A stretch of DNA of 64,000 nucleotides from Arthrobacter oryzae (GTDB lineage: Bacteria > Actinomycetota > Actinomycetes > Actinomycetales > Micrococcaceae), in contig NZ_RBIR01000001.1 in assembly GCF_003634095.1 (NCBI RefSeq), positions 682,001 through 746,000 of the forward strand, given 5' to 3'. The notes under the pieces were generated by a model. The model saw nothing but the letters and a program-made list of their open reading frames with translations. It ran no database searches and was not told the origin of the DNA. The position numbers were made by a program, and so were the translations under genes. Shown here piece by piece: positions 16,422 through 25,284 of the stretch (position 1 is its first letter; every line of letters begins with the position of its first letter).

Positions 16422-17741
16422 CTAGGCGAGGCCGCGGTACCCGAATAGCGCCGCCGTGCCCATGCCGCCTGCGATGCTGATCATCGCCAGGGCAAGCTGG
16501 CCCTGCTCCCGGGAGCTGCGCGCCTGGGCCAGCAGACGGGTCACCAGGACCGCGCCCGAGGCCCCGTAGGCGTGCCCGAGCGCTAGGGCCCCGCCGTCGA
16601 GGTTGGCACGTTCCGGATCGATCCCCAGCTGGTCGAAACAGGCGAGTGTCTGCGACGCGAAGGCCTCATTGAATTCCACCAGGCCCACGTCCGCCGCCGT
16701 CAAGCCGTGCGCGGCCAGGAGCCGTTGGGCCGACGCGGCCGCGCCGATGCCCAGGAGCTGCGGCGACACCCCGGCCGTGTCGGTTCCCAAGACCAGCAGC
16801 CCGTCCGCGGCGCCCAGATGCCGCGCCCGCTGCACGGACGTGATGACGACGGCGGCCGCGCCGTCCGCGTCGGAGCATGAGTTTCCGGCCGTAACGGTGC
16901 CGCCGCGGGCGAATACCGGCGGGAACCGGGCCATCAGGGCCGGTCCAAGGCTGGACCTGGGGCCGTCGTCGGCGCCGACGGATGCTCCGGGCCCTGCGGC
17001 GAGCGGGACGAGCTCGGCGTCGAACCTTCCGGCAGCCGCGGCGGCCAGGGCCCGGCGGTGGCTGCGGAGCGCGAATGTGTCCTGTTGTTCCCGGCTGACG
17101 CCGTAGTGCGCGGCGACATTCTCGGCAGCCACTCCCATGTCCGGATCGCCGAGGCTGAGCGGGGCGAACTGGGCCCGGCTGTAGTAGTCCGGGGTGCCGT
17201 CAGCGTTGCGGTGCGCCCGGAGCGGGGCGGTGCTGATGCTCTCCACGCCGCCGGCCAGGTAAAGAGGGTTGCCACCCGCCGCGACCAGCCGCGAGGCCAG
17301 GACGATAGCGTCCAGCCCCGATCCGCACTGCCGGTCCACCGTGATGCCCGGCACCGTGACGGGCAGGCCTGCCTCCAGTGCGGCGAGCCGTGCCACGTTC
17401 CCGCCGCCGCCCACGGCGTTGCCGATCACGACGTCGGCCACGGACTCCGGGCCAAGTCCCGCACCCGCGTCGGCGAGCAGGCTGCGGAGCACCGGAGCGA
17501 GGAGTTCGTGGGCCCGCAGTCCCTTGAGGGCGCCGCCGGCGCGGCAGAGCGGCGTCCGGCGGGCGGCAATGATGACGGGCTGCCTGTCCTCCGGCAGCAG
17601 TCCGGGGAACGGCCCCCGGGGAGAAGGCGGGTGCCAGGACGCCTCCGGCCATGAGACAAGCGGCGCAGGAGGCACTGCCGACGCGGGCGCGGGGTCCGCG
17701 CGCTGCTCAGCCAAGGCGCCGGATCCGGGAATCGTTCCCAT
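16422..17741 (-). CDS. Thiolase family protein (acetyl-CoA acyltransferase-like)
   Basis: Thiolase fold enzyme, expected to make or break a C-C bond between acyl-CoAs. The acylated Cys is in DRQCGSGLD near residue 139, NEAFA near 345 and the catalytic His in GGALALGHAYGASG near 375. The third catalytic position, normally Cys in C-x-G-G-G near the C-terminus, reads SIAGGMG, i.e. Ser. The ATG at 17741 overlaps the upstream CoA-ligase gene by 35 bases; the first ~50 residues are Pro/Ala-rich and not thiolase-like, so the true start may be internal. Co-transcription with the ligase suggests shared acyl-CoA metabolism. Confidence 0.87.
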   Translation of the reverse strand: MGTIPGSGALAEQRADPAPASAVPPAPLVSWPEASWHPPSPRGPFPGLLPEDRQPVIIAARRTPLCRAGGALKGLRAHELLAPVLRSLLADAGAGLGPESVADVVIGNAVGGGGNVARLAALEAGLPVTVPGITVDRQCGSGLDAIVLASRLVAAGGNPLYLAGGVESISTAPLRAHRNADGTPDYYSRAQFAPLSLGDPDMGVAAENVAAHYGVSREQQDTFALRSHRRALAAAAAGRFDAELVPLAAGPGASVGADDGPRSSLGPALMARFPPVFARGGTVTAGNSCSDADGAAAVVITSVQRARHLGAADGLLVLGTDTAGVSPQLLGIGAAASAQRLLAAHGLTAADVGLVEFNEAFASQTLACFDQLGIDPERANLDGGALALGHAYGASGAVLVTRLLAQARSSREQGQLALAMISIAGGMGTAALFGYRGLA

Positions 17742-19131
17742 TCACCCAGTCGAGCAGAAGCTGCCGGCTGATCTTGCCCCGGTCCGTGAGGGGCAGTTCC
17801 GCCAGGGCAAAGTACTCCAGGGGGCGTTTGTTGCGGGCCAGAACATCCTCGATGCCGGACTTCAGCTGGGTGGCGGTGACCGCCCCATGGGAGGGAACCA
17901 CGGCCGCCACCACGCGCTGGCCGCGGAGGTCATCGGCCATGCCGGCAGCCACGGCGGCCGCGACGCCCGGGACGGAGGCCAGCGCCATTTCGACTTCGTG
18001 CGGGTAAACGTTGGTGCCGGCGGTGATGATCATGTCGGAGCGGCGGCCCAGCATGTGCAGGGTCCCGTCCGAAAGGTACCCCTGGTCTCCGACCGTGTAC
18101 CAGCCGTCGAAGCACCGCAGGGCCTCGCCGTCGTCACCCCAGAGATAGCCATTGCTGACCATGCCGCTGCGGACACAGATGTTGCCGTCCCCGCCGTCCG
18201 GGAGCTCGGCGCCGCGATCGTCCAGAATGCGGATGTCGACGCCGGGGAACGGCTTCCCGATGCCTGTCCCGCCCGGCTCGGCGGCCTCGCCCGGCCGCAA
18301 TCCGGCGCCCGAGACGAAGCTGAGTTCTGAGGCGCCGTAGTACTCGAAAATGGTGGCGTTGGGGGCCCACCGCCGGGCCGCCTCCAGTGTGCGGGCATCC
18401 AGCTTGGACCCGGCGCAGATGATGCTGCTGATGCCGGAGGCATCGACCCCGCCGGCCAGCCCCCGCTCGCTGAGCAGCCGGAGCGTGGTGGGGACCAGGA
18501 CCAGCCGGGTGATGCCGTCGTGGCTGACTGCCGCGTGGGCGGCGCCGACGTCGAAGTGGTCCAGGGTGTGGAATTCCGCGCCGGCGTACAGGCATTCGGC
18601 GAGGGCATAGAGGTTCAGGCTGGCCGCGAGCGGCCCGGGAGCCAGGGTCTTGTCGGCCTGGGTCAGACCGAAGAATTCGATCGAGGCGTCGAACGATTCC
18701 TGCCACGACCGCCGCGAGCGGGTGAACGCCTTGGGCACCGAGGTGGTGCCCGAGGTCAGGCCGATCAGGAACGAGGCCTCGGGCGGACCGTCAACAAGAT
18801 CCGTCCCCCGTGTCAGCACCGGTGTCCGCGCCGGGTCCGGCCCGGCGTGGCCGACGCCGGCGATCCGGGCGGTGAGCGCATCCTGCAGCTGGACTGGCCA
18901 CGCGGGGTCCAGCACGGCGCACTGGCGCCCGCCCGCGACGGCGGCCGCGAACTCCACGGCGAAGCGGATTGAGTTGTGTTCGGACAAGACGGTGACGGCG
19001 GGCGCCGCCGGCACCAGTGCCGCAGCCTGGTCGCGGAGGCGGCCCCAGGTGAGGCGCGTTCCGGCCACGACGACGGCAGTTTCGTCGGGGCGGTCGTCGG
19101 CCCAGCGCTGGAGTCTGTCGAGAAAAGGCAT
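17707..19131 (-). CDS. AMP-dependent acyl-CoA synthetase/ligase
   Basis: Adenylate-forming enzyme that activates a carboxylic acid to its CoA thioester. It has 474 residues, on the short side for the family. The AMP-binding P-loop GLTSGTTSVPK is near residue 130, the YYGASE core near 260, the hinge motif GWYTVGDQGYL near 345 and GRRSDMIITAGTNVYP near 365. The C-terminal catalytic Lys is in LTDRGKISRQ near 455. MPFLDRLQRW (ATG 19131) starts the family fold. It is divergent from the metallopeptidase and overlaps the thiolase. The acid substrate is unknown. Confidence 0.9.
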   Translation of the reverse strand: MPFLDRLQRWADDRPDETAVVVAGTRLTWGRLRDQAAALVPAAPAVTVLSEHNSIRFAVEFAAAVAGGRQCAVLDPAWPVQLQDALTARIAGVGHAGPDPARTPVLTRGTDLVDGPPEASFLIGLTSGTTSVPKAFTRSRRSWQESFDASIEFFGLTQADKTLAPGPLAASLNLYALAECLYAGAEFHTLDHFDVGAAHAAVSHDGITRLVLVPTTLRLLSERGLAGGVDASGISSIICAGSKLDARTLEAARRWAPNATIFEYYGASELSFVSGAGLRPGEAAEPGGTGIGKPFPGVDIRILDDRGAELPDGGDGNICVRSGMVSNGYLWGDDGEALRCFDGWYTVGDQGYLSDGTLHMLGRRSDMIITAGTNVYPHEVEMALASVPGVAAAVAAGMADDLRGQRVVAAVVPSHGAVTATQLKSGIEDVLARNKRPLEYFALAELPLTDRGKISRQLLLDWVNGNDSRIRRLG

Positions 19132-19189
19132 CGCCCCAACTTTACCGTTGCCAGCAATGCCGGCCGCCTGTGCGCGATATTGTGACTGC

Positions 19190-20077
19190 ATGAGCTTCAA
19201 TGACAATGCCCCGCTGGATTCGTCCCAGGTCCAGGACCGCCGGGGCATGGGCCGCGGCCCGATGATCGGCGGCGGGATCGGCGGCGGCATCATCCTGCTG
19301 CTCGCCGCCCTGTTCGGAATCAACCCCAGCCTCCTCGAAGGCCTCGCCGGCGCCACCCAGGACCCCCAGTCGCAGAGCCAGGGCTCCGCCCCCGCGTGCA
19401 AGACCGGTGCCGACGCCGATGCGCGCCTCGACTGCAGGATCACCGGCACAGTCAACAGCCTGAACGCCTTCTGGCCCGCGTACCTGGTCCGGTATGACAC
19501 GAAATACCCGCGGCCTAAGGCCGTGATCTTCAGCGGGGGAACCAGTACCGGCTGCGGCGCCGCGACCTCCGAGGTGGGACCGTTCTACTGCCCCGTCGAC
19601 ACCACCGCGTACTTCGATCCGGGCTTTTTCCAGGAACTCGTGGACCGGTTCGGCTCGTCCGGCGGACCGCTGGCACAGGAATACGTGGTGGCCCACGAAT
19701 TCGGCCATCACATCCAGAACCTGCGCGGCACCCTCGACCGGGCACAGCAGGACCCCCAGGGCCCGCGGTCAGGAGGCGTCCGGGTCGAACTCCAGGCCGA
19801 CTGCTATGCGGGGCTGTGGGCGCACTACGCATCGACGCAGCCGGATCCCAAGACCGGCCAGCCCTACCTGGAGCCTTTCACCGGCAAGGACGTGCAGGAT
19901 GCGCTCTCGGCCGCCTCGGCGGTGGGCGATGACCGTATTCAGAAGGCCGCCACGGGCCGCGTCTCGCCTGAGTCCTGGACCCACGGGTCCAGTGCGCAGC
20001 GCCAGAAATGGTTCTACCAGGGTTACACCACCGGGGACCTAAACAAGTGCGACGCCTTTGCCGTGTCAACGCCCTGA
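19190..20077 (+). CDS. Neutral zinc metallopeptidase (YpfJ family)
   Basis: A 295-residue membrane-anchored putative zinc peptidase. A cytoplasmic N-terminus (MSFNDNAPLDSSQVQDRRGM) is followed by a Gly-rich transmembrane helix (about 27-48). An extracytoplasmic catalytic domain follows, with VVAHEFGHHIQNL (HExxH) near residue 165 and a downstream acidic ligand region (VELQADCYAGLWAH) near 200. Four cysteines in the domain could form disulfides. The ATG at 19190 is the family-like start; a much longer frame upstream would run through the divergent CoA-ligase gene. Physiological substrate unknown. Confidence 0.9.
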   Translation: MSFNDNAPLDSSQVQDRRGMGRGPMIGGGIGGGIILLLAALFGINPSLLEGLAGATQDPQSQSQGSAPACKTGADADARLDCRITGTVNSLNAFWPAYLVRYDTKYPRPKAVIFSGGTSTGCGAATSEVGPFYCPVDTTAYFDPGFFQELVDRFGSSGGPLAQEYVVAHEFGHHIQNLRGTLDRAQQDPQGPRSGGVRVELQADCYAGLWAHYASTQPDPKTGQPYLEPFTGKDVQDALSAASAVGDDRIQKAATGRVSPESWTHGSSAQRQKWFYQGYTTGDLNKCDAFAVSTP

Positions 20078-20084
20078 GGCACCC

Positions 20085-20732
20085 CTAAGGCTTCAGGCGT
20101 GCGCCGCCCCGCGCCGCGCCGCGCCGCGCCGGAACTTCCACGTAGGTCAGGAATCCGGCGTGGCCCAGATGCCGGTGTTTCGGGTGCCATACCGGCCGGT
20201 ACAGGTGCCCGAACGGGTCCATCACCCGGACGGTGTCCAGCCGCTCGTTCCCGGCCAGGAGGCGGTCGACGTCGGCCAGTGCGCTGCGCCGCGTCGAAAG
20301 CCCGTCGATGTCCAGGCCCCACAGCCCGAGGTCGGCGTCGGTCCGGCGTTCGAGCTGCAGCGTCTCGAACAGTCCCGCCACGAGGTCGGCGAGCCCGGGC
20401 GCGTCGGCGCGCTGCAGCCGGTGCCGGTCGGGGTGCACCTCACGGGCATCGGCCAGGGCCTGGCGCAGCCAGTGGAACTCCACGCGCCCCAGCGGCGGTC
20501 CGATCCGCAGGTGCCGGTTCTCGTCCAGCTCGAGCCGGTAGGTGCGGGCGTTGCGGTCAATGATGCAGGGGGCCTCGCCGACGTATTCAAGGTCGGCCAG
20601 GAGTTCTTCCCGGGACCGGTAGTAGGAGAACTCGCCACTGTCCTCGACCACGACGAAGTCCGCGCCGGTACCGCCCGACGGGGGTGTCGGGCCGGGGCCG
20701 CCGGCATCCGGCCGTGGTGGGGTGACGTCCAT
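20085..20732 (-). CDS. Uncharacterised protein
   Basis: A 215-residue soluble protein whose function I do not recognise. A Pro/Gly-rich N-terminus (~1-25) precedes a compact region (about 27-100, FVVVEDSGEFSYYRSREELL ... IIDRNARTYRLELDENRHL). A helical second half has several His residues (YRPVWHPKHRHLGHAGF). ATG 20732 is preferred over TTG 20738 because GGAG lies 10 bases upstream. The extreme C-terminus (ARRGAARGGARLKP) is encoded by a run of GCGCC pentanucleotides. It ends only 7 bp from the metallopeptidase stop, with no terminator between them. Confidence 0.72.
   Translation of the reverse strand: MDVTPPRPDAGGPGPTPPSGGTGADFVVVEDSGEFSYYRSREELLADLEYVGEAPCIIDRNARTYRLELDENRHLRIGPPLGRVEFHWLRQALADAREVHPDRHRLQRADAPGLADLVAGLFETLQLERRTDADLGLWGLDIDGLSTRRSALADVDRLLAGNERLDTVRVMDPFGHLYRPVWHPKHRHLGHAGFLTYVEVPARRGAARGGARLKP
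20111..20130. repeat. Pentanucleotide repeat (GCGCC)x4 in a coding end
   Basis: Four perfect GCGCC units, with an isolated fifth at 20101. They lie within the last codons of the uncharacterised gene; unit gain or loss would shift its C-terminal frame. Confidence 0.85.
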
Positions 20733-20832
20733 TCCCAAGGGTCTCCTGTCGCAGGGATCCGGTCCGCCGCCGGTGCCGCGGCGGACTCGATGTCTTTATC
20801 AGACCACCGCGACGGCAATATGGGAACACAAC

Positions 20833-20873
20833 AACGACGCCGGCCCACCGCGGTGCGGTGGTCCGGCGTCGTT
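20833..20873 (-). terminator. Rho-independent terminator of the suf operon
   Basis: An 18-bp stem with one mismatch (AACGACGCCGG plus CCACCGC and complements) and a 3-base loop. It is followed on the minus strand by TTGTTGTGTTCCC. It is 35 bases past the last gene of the suf run. Confidence 0.85.
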
Positions 20874-20907
20874 CACTGCCCGGGCTGTGCCCGTTGGTGC
20901 GTGGGAC

Positions 20908-21240
20908 CTAGATGTTGAAGCCCAGGGCGCGCATCTGATCGCGGCCGTCTTCGGTGATCCGTTCCGGACCCCATGGCGGCATCCATACCCAGTTGAGCCG
21001 CCAGTCGTCCACAATCCCGTCCAGCGCCTTGCCGACCTGCTCCTCGATGACATCGGTGAGCGGGCAGGCGGCTGTGGTGAGTGTCATGTCGATCAGCAGG
21101 GCGCCGTCGTCGTCTGAGTACTTCAGACCGTAGAGCAGGCCAAGATCAACGATGTTGACCCCGAGTTCCGGGTCGATCACATCCTTGAGTGCCTCTTCGA
21201 CATCCTCGAGGCCCGTGCGGGCCACATTGAGTTCGGTCAT
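20908..21240 (-). CDS. sufT: Metal-sulfur cluster assembly factor, DUF59 (SufT-like)
   Basis: A 110-residue MIP18/DUF59-type protein that helps mature Fe-S proteins. The fold is seen in EALKDVIDPELGVNIVDLGL near residue 15-34 and the reactive Cys motif MTLTTAACPLTDVIEEQV near 52-68. The C-terminal WVWMPPWGPERITEDGR is typical of actinobacterial versions. It is the last gene of the suf operon, 13 bp after sufC, and precedes the operon terminator. Confidence 0.92.
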   Translation of the reverse strand: MTELNVARTGLEDVEEALKDVIDPELGVNIVDLGLLYGLKYSDDDGALLIDMTLTTAACPLTDVIEEQVGKALDGIVDDWRLNWVWMPPWGPERITEDGRDQMRALGFNI

Positions 21241-21253
21241 CGTGAAGTCCTAA

Positions 21254-22051
21254 CTAGGCCTGGGCTGCCGCGTCTGCGGCAGCGATGGTGGCCGCCCCTG
21301 CGCCGGTGGCGTAGCGGTCGTAGCCTTCTTCTTCGAGGCGGTCCGCGAGCTCCGGGCCGCCCTCTTCCACAACCTGGCCATCAACGAACACGTGCACGAA
21401 TTCCGGCTTGATGTAGCGCAGGATCCGGGTGTAGTGCGTGATGAGCAGGGTGCCCATGTTGCCCTCGGCGTGGGCGCGGTTAACACCCTCGGAGACAACC
21501 TTCAGTGCATCGACGTCGAGGCCCGAGTCCGTCTCGTCGAGGATGGCGAACTTCGGCTTGAAGAGCTCCAGCTGGAGGATCTCCACGCGCTTCTTCTCGC
21601 CGCCGGAGAAGCCTTCGTTGACGTTGCGCTGGGTGAAGTCAGCGTCGATGCGCAGCTGCGCCATGGCGGCCTTGACGTCCTTCGTCCACGTGCGCAACTT
21701 GGGCGCTTCGCCGTCGATGGCCGTCTTGGCGGTGCGCAGGAAGTTCGTCATGCTCACGCCGGGAACCTCGACGGGGTACTGCATGGCCAGGAACAGCCCG
21801 GCGCGGGCCCGCTCGTCGACGCTCATCGCGAGGACGTCTTCGCCGTCGAGCGTAATCGAGCCCGAGGTGACGTTGTAGCGCGGGTGTCCGGCGATGGTGG
21901 ACGCGAGCGTGGACTTGCCGGAGCCGTTCGGGCCCATGATGGCGTGCGTCTCGCCGGTCCTGATGGTCAGGCTGACGCCCTTCAGGATTTCCTTGGTGCC
22001 CTGCTCGGTGTCAATGCTGACGTGCAGGTCCTTGATCTCAAGAGTAGACAT
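21254..22051 (-). CDS. sufC: Fe-S cluster assembly ATPase SufC
   Basis: The ABC-type ATPase of the SufBCD scaffold. It has 265 residues: Walker A GPNGSGKST near 40, the SufC-specific MAMQYP-like Q-loop (LFLAMQYPVEVPGV) near 85, signature FSGGEKKRVEI near 145 and Walker B LDETDSGLD near 170, with THYTRIL as switch region. Start ATG 22051 is chosen by the conserved MSTLEIKDLHV and an upstream GAGGAG. The last ~20 residues are Ala-rich and variable. Confidence 0.96.
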   Translation of the reverse strand: MSTLEIKDLHVSIDTEQGTKEILKGVSLTIRTGETHAIMGPNGSGKSTLASTIAGHPRYNVTSGSITLDGEDVLAMSVDERARAGLFLAMQYPVEVPGVSMTNFLRTAKTAIDGEAPKLRTWTKDVKAAMAQLRIDADFTQRNVNEGFSGGEKKRVEILQLELFKPKFAILDETDSGLDVDALKVVSEGVNRAHAEGNMGTLLITHYTRILRYIKPEFVHVFVDGQVVEEGGPELADRLEEEGYDRYATGAGAATIAAADAAAQA

Positions 22052-22139
22052 GTGCCTTGTTCTCCTCTGCACCGTGCCCTCCGGCACCGTGCGGTTTCTT
22101 GTCGATAAGTTTTAGTGTGCGGGCTGCCGGCGGCGGCAG

Positions 22140-22499
22140 CTAGCTGAAGTTCGGGGCCTCGGCGCCGTTGAGGACATTGGTGAAGTCCACATAGACCTCG
22201 TCATCCACGACGGTCACGGCAAAGACGGGAACAGGATCATAGGCCGGCAGCTGAAGCGGCTCGCCGCTGCGGAGGTCGAACTGGGAACCATGGCCCCAGC
22301 ACTCGATCTTGCAGCCTTCGACCTCTCCCTCGGACAGCGAGATGTCCGCGTGCGAGCACGTGTCTCCGATGGCATGGATCTCCCCCATCGAGTCCTTCAC
22401 GATCGCGACGGGATAGTCATCGATCAGGATCCGCAGCGCCTGCTTGAGTTGGATCTCACTGGCGTTGCAGACCAGCTCGCCCTTTGGCTGTTCAGTCAT
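22140..22499 (-). CDS. Rieske-type [2Fe-2S] ferredoxin in the suf operon
   Basis: A 119-residue Rieske protein resembling the ferredoxin subunit of non-heme iron oxygenases. The cluster ligands are in DTCSHADISL (Cys-x-His) near residue 48 and IECWGHGSQFDL (Cys-x2-His) near 66. It sits between sufD and sufC, a place it commonly occupies in actinobacterial suf operons. It may deliver electrons for cluster assembly; the partner is not known. Confidence 0.93.
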   Translation of the reverse strand: MTEQPKGELVCNASEIQLKQALRILIDDYPVAIVKDSMGEIHAIGDTCSHADISLSEGEVEGCKIECWGHGSQFDLRSGEPLQLPAYDPVPVFAVTVVDDEVYVDFTNVLNGAEAPNFS

Positions 22500-22534
22500 T
22501 GATGTGTTCCCTGTGTCCTCTGATGCCGTGCTGT

Positions 22535-23821
22535 CTAGTGGTTCGTTGCCGCGAGTTCGCGCTCGACAGCGTCCGTGAGGCGCTCTTCGATGGCCGGAAC
22601 CTTGATCTGCTGGATGATCTCGTTCAGGAAGCCACGGACCACCAGGCGGCGGGCCACCTCTTCCGGGATGCCGCGGGCCATCAGGTAGAACAGGTGCTGG
22701 TCGTCAAACCGTCCGGTGGCGCTGGCGTGGCCGGCGCCGGCGATCAGGCCGGTCTCGATCTCCAGGTTCGGCACGGAATCAGCGCGCGCGCCGTCGGTCA
22801 GGACCAGGTTGCGGTTGGCCTCGTACGTGTCGGTGCCTTCGGCCTCCTTGCGGATCAGGACGTCACCTACCCACACGGTGTGCGCGTTGCGGCCCTGGAG
22901 GGCACCCTTGTACAGCACGTTGGACTTGCAGTTGGCGACGGCGTGGTCCACGAACAGGCGCTGCTCGAGGTGCTGGCCGGCGTCGGCGAAGTACAGGCCG
23001 AACAGTTCCACTTCAGCGCCGGGGGCGGTGAAGCGTGCCGACGGCGTGACGCGGACAAGGTCGCCGCCGAGGCTGACGACGATGTGCTTGAACTTGGCGT
23101 CGCGGCCGAGCTTGGCCTGCTGGGAGGACGCGTGCACGGCGTCATCGTTCCATTCCTGGAGCGAGATGACGGTGAGCTGGGCGCCGTCCTCCACGAGGAT
23201 CTCGATGTTTTCCGAGACGACGGCGGTGCCCTGGTGGTCCAGGACGACGACGGACTTGGAGAACTTCTCCGCGATGATCACGACGTGCTGCGCGGAGGCC
23301 TCGGTGCCCTGGCCGGTCAGCAGGACGCTGACCTCGCCGTCGGCCTGGACCTCGGCGGGAACCGTGATCACGGTGGCCTCGGTGAAGTTCTCCCAGGCGT
23401 TGGCGGACACGCGGTCCTCGGGGATGGCGGCGGAGCCGATCCGGCGGTCGTCACGGCCGACGGTCTCGACAGTGACGCTGTCCGGAGCGGTGACGCTCAC
23501 GGTCGGTGCGGCACCGTTGAGGACCTCGGTGTGCAGGCCGCGGAGGCGCTTGAGCGGGGTGAATCGCCAGTCCTCTTCCATGCCGGTCAGCGGCTTGAAG
23601 TCCGCCAGCTTGTAGGAGGTGAGGCGGCCGGCGCGGGAGCTGTCCGGAATGCCGACGCCGCCGCCGTGCGAGTGGCGCTTGACGGCCTCGCCGGCCAGCG
23701 GCGACTTGGACGCCGCGGCGTTCAGCGGTGACAGGCTTTCGCCTTCCTCGGTGAAACCGTTGATGAACGGCTGGGCTGACGGCGCGCCGATGCGGGCCTT
23801 TTCAGTAGTGATGTCAGTCAT
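22535..23821 (-). CDS. sufD: Fe-S cluster assembly protein SufD
   Basis: A 428-residue scaffold partner of SufB. The N-terminal helical part (about 1-130) is followed by the right-handed beta-helix core and a C-terminal helical SufC-binding end (LFYLMARGIPEEVARRLVVRGFLNEI). The conserved cluster-region His is plausible in GAGHASATGRFDDQHLFYL. Its ATG overlaps the sufB TAA by one base (TAATG), so SufB and SufD are translationally coupled, as expected for a fixed complex. Confidence 0.95.
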   Translation of the reverse strand: MTDITTEKARIGAPSAQPFINGFTEEGESLSPLNAAASKSPLAGEAVKRHSHGGGVGIPDSSRAGRLTSYKLADFKPLTGMEEDWRFTPLKRLRGLHTEVLNGAAPTVSVTAPDSVTVETVGRDDRRIGSAAIPEDRVSANAWENFTEATVITVPAEVQADGEVSVLLTGQGTEASAQHVVIIAEKFSKSVVVLDHQGTAVVSENIEILVEDGAQLTVISLQEWNDDAVHASSQQAKLGRDAKFKHIVVSLGGDLVRVTPSARFTAPGAEVELFGLYFADAGQHLEQRLFVDHAVANCKSNVLYKGALQGRNAHTVWVGDVLIRKEAEGTDTYEANRNLVLTDGARADSVPNLEIETGLIAGAGHASATGRFDDQHLFYLMARGIPEEVARRLVVRGFLNEIIQQIKVPAIEERLTDAVERELAATNH

Positions 23822-25284
23822 TAACCGACCGATCCTTCCATCTGCAGTTCAATCAGGCGGTTCAGCTCGAGGGCGTATTCCATCGGCAGTTCGCGGGCAA
23901 TGGGCTCGATGAAGCCGCGGACGATCATCGCCATGGCCTCGTCTTCGCGCATGCCGCGGGACATCAGGTAGAACAGCTGTTCTTCGCTGACGCGCGAGAC
24001 CGTGGCCTCGTGGCCCATGGTGACGTCGTCCTCGCGGATGTCGATGTACGGGTAGGTGTCCGAGCGGCTGATGGTGTCCACCAGGAGGGCGTCACAGCGG
24101 ACCGTGTTGGCCGAGTGCTTGGCGCCTTCGCGGACCTGGACCAGGCCGCGGTAGGCCGCGCGGCCGCCGCCGCGTGCCACGGACTTGGAGACGATCGAGC
24201 TCTTGGTGTTGGGCGCGATGTGGACCATCTTGGAGCCCGTGTCCTGGTGCTGGCCTTCGCCAGCGAACGCGATGGACAGGGTCTCGCCCTTGGCGCCTTC
24301 ACCGACGAGGTAGACGGCCGGGTACTTCATGGTGACCTTGGAACCGATGTTGCCGTCGATCCACTCCATGGTGGCGCCTTCTTCGCAGATGGCGCGCTTG
24401 GTGACCAGGTTGTACACGTTCGTGGACCAGTTCTGGATGGTCGTGTAGCGAACGCGGGCGCCCTTCTTCACGATAATTTCCACGACGGCGGAGTGCAGCG
24501 AATCCGAGGTGTAGATCGGCGCCGTGCAGCCTTCGATGTAGTGGACGTAGGAGTCCTCGTCGGCGATGATCAGCGTGCGCTCGAACTGGCCCATGTTTTC
24601 CGTGTTGATGCGGAAGTAGGCCTGCAGCGGGATGTCCACGTGGACGCCCTTGGGCACGTACACGAAGGACCCGCCGGACCAGACGGCCGTGTTCAGCGAA
24701 GCGAACTTGTTGTCGCCCACCGGGATGATGGTGCCGAAGTACTCCTGGAAGATCTCCGGGTGCTCGCGCAGCGCCGTGTCCGTGTCCAGGAAGATGACAC
24801 CCTGCTGTTCCAGGTCCTCGCGGATCTGGTGGTAGACCACCTCGGACTCATACTGGGCCGCGACGCCGGAGACCAGGCGACTGCGCTCGGCTTCCGGGAT
24901 ACCCAGCTTCTCGTACGTGTTACGGATGTCCTCGGGAAGGTCTTCCCACGTGGCGGCCTGCTTCTCGGTGGAGCGCACAAAGTACTTGATGTTGTCGAAG
25001 TCAATGCCGGAGAGGTCCGCACCCCAGGTGGGCATGGGCTTGCGGTCGAAGTACTTCAGCCCCTTGAGGCGGAGGTCCAGCATCCATTCCGGCTCGCTCT
25101 TCTTGGCCGAAATGTCGCGGACAACGTCCTCGTCGATGCCGCGGCGGGCGTTGGCCCCGACGTCGTTCTTGTCGGCCCAGCCGTACTCGTAGGTGCCGAT
25201 TCCGTGGAGCTCGGGATTCTTCTCGAGAATCTCCGAAATCACAGTAGAGTCAGCAACCTTCTTCTCTGATAGTTGGTCCGTCAT
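23821..25284 (-). CDS. sufB: Fe-S cluster assembly protein SufB
   Basis: The main scaffold on which the cluster is built with SufC and SufD; 487 residues. Highly conserved stretches are visible: [14 protein letters not shown] near residue 32, [20 protein letters not shown] near 210, HYIEGCTAP with a conserved Cys near 252, and [19 protein letters not shown] [15 protein letters not shown] near 410. ATG 25284 shares one base with the sufR stop (TGATG), so sufR and sufB are coupled; a GTG just before it is an alternative start. Confidence 0.97.
   Translation of the reverse strand: MTDQLSEKKVADSTVISEILEKNPELHGIGTYEYGWADKNDVGANARRGIDEDVVRDISAKKSEPEWMLDLRLKGLKYFDRKPMPTWGADLSGIDFDNIKYFVRSTEKQAATWEDLPEDIRNTYEKLGIPEAERSRLVSGVAAQYESEVVYHQIREDLEQQGVIFLDTDTALREHPEIFQEYFGTIIPVGDNKFASLNTAVWSGGSFVYVPKGVHVDIPLQAYFRINTENMGQFERTLIIADEDSYVHYIEGCTAPIYTSDSLHSAVVEIIVKKGARVRYTTIQNWSTNVYNLVTKRAICEEGATMEWIDGNIGSKVTMKYPAVYLVGEGAKGETLSIAFAGEGQHQDTGSKMVHIAPNTKSSIVSKSVARGGGRAAYRGLVQVREGAKHSANTVRCDALLVDTISRSDTYPYIDIREDDVTMGHEATVSRVSEEQLFYLMSRGMREDEAMAMIVRGFIEPIARELPMEYALELNRLIELQMEGSVG

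Noticed and set aside
15969..16448. Open frames on both strands through the repeat cluster (up to ~150 codons)
   Set aside because: Their translations simply echo the DNA repeat (SSAGLGHGTLRQSVQ twice), both strands are open at once, and no ribosome site or domain is present.
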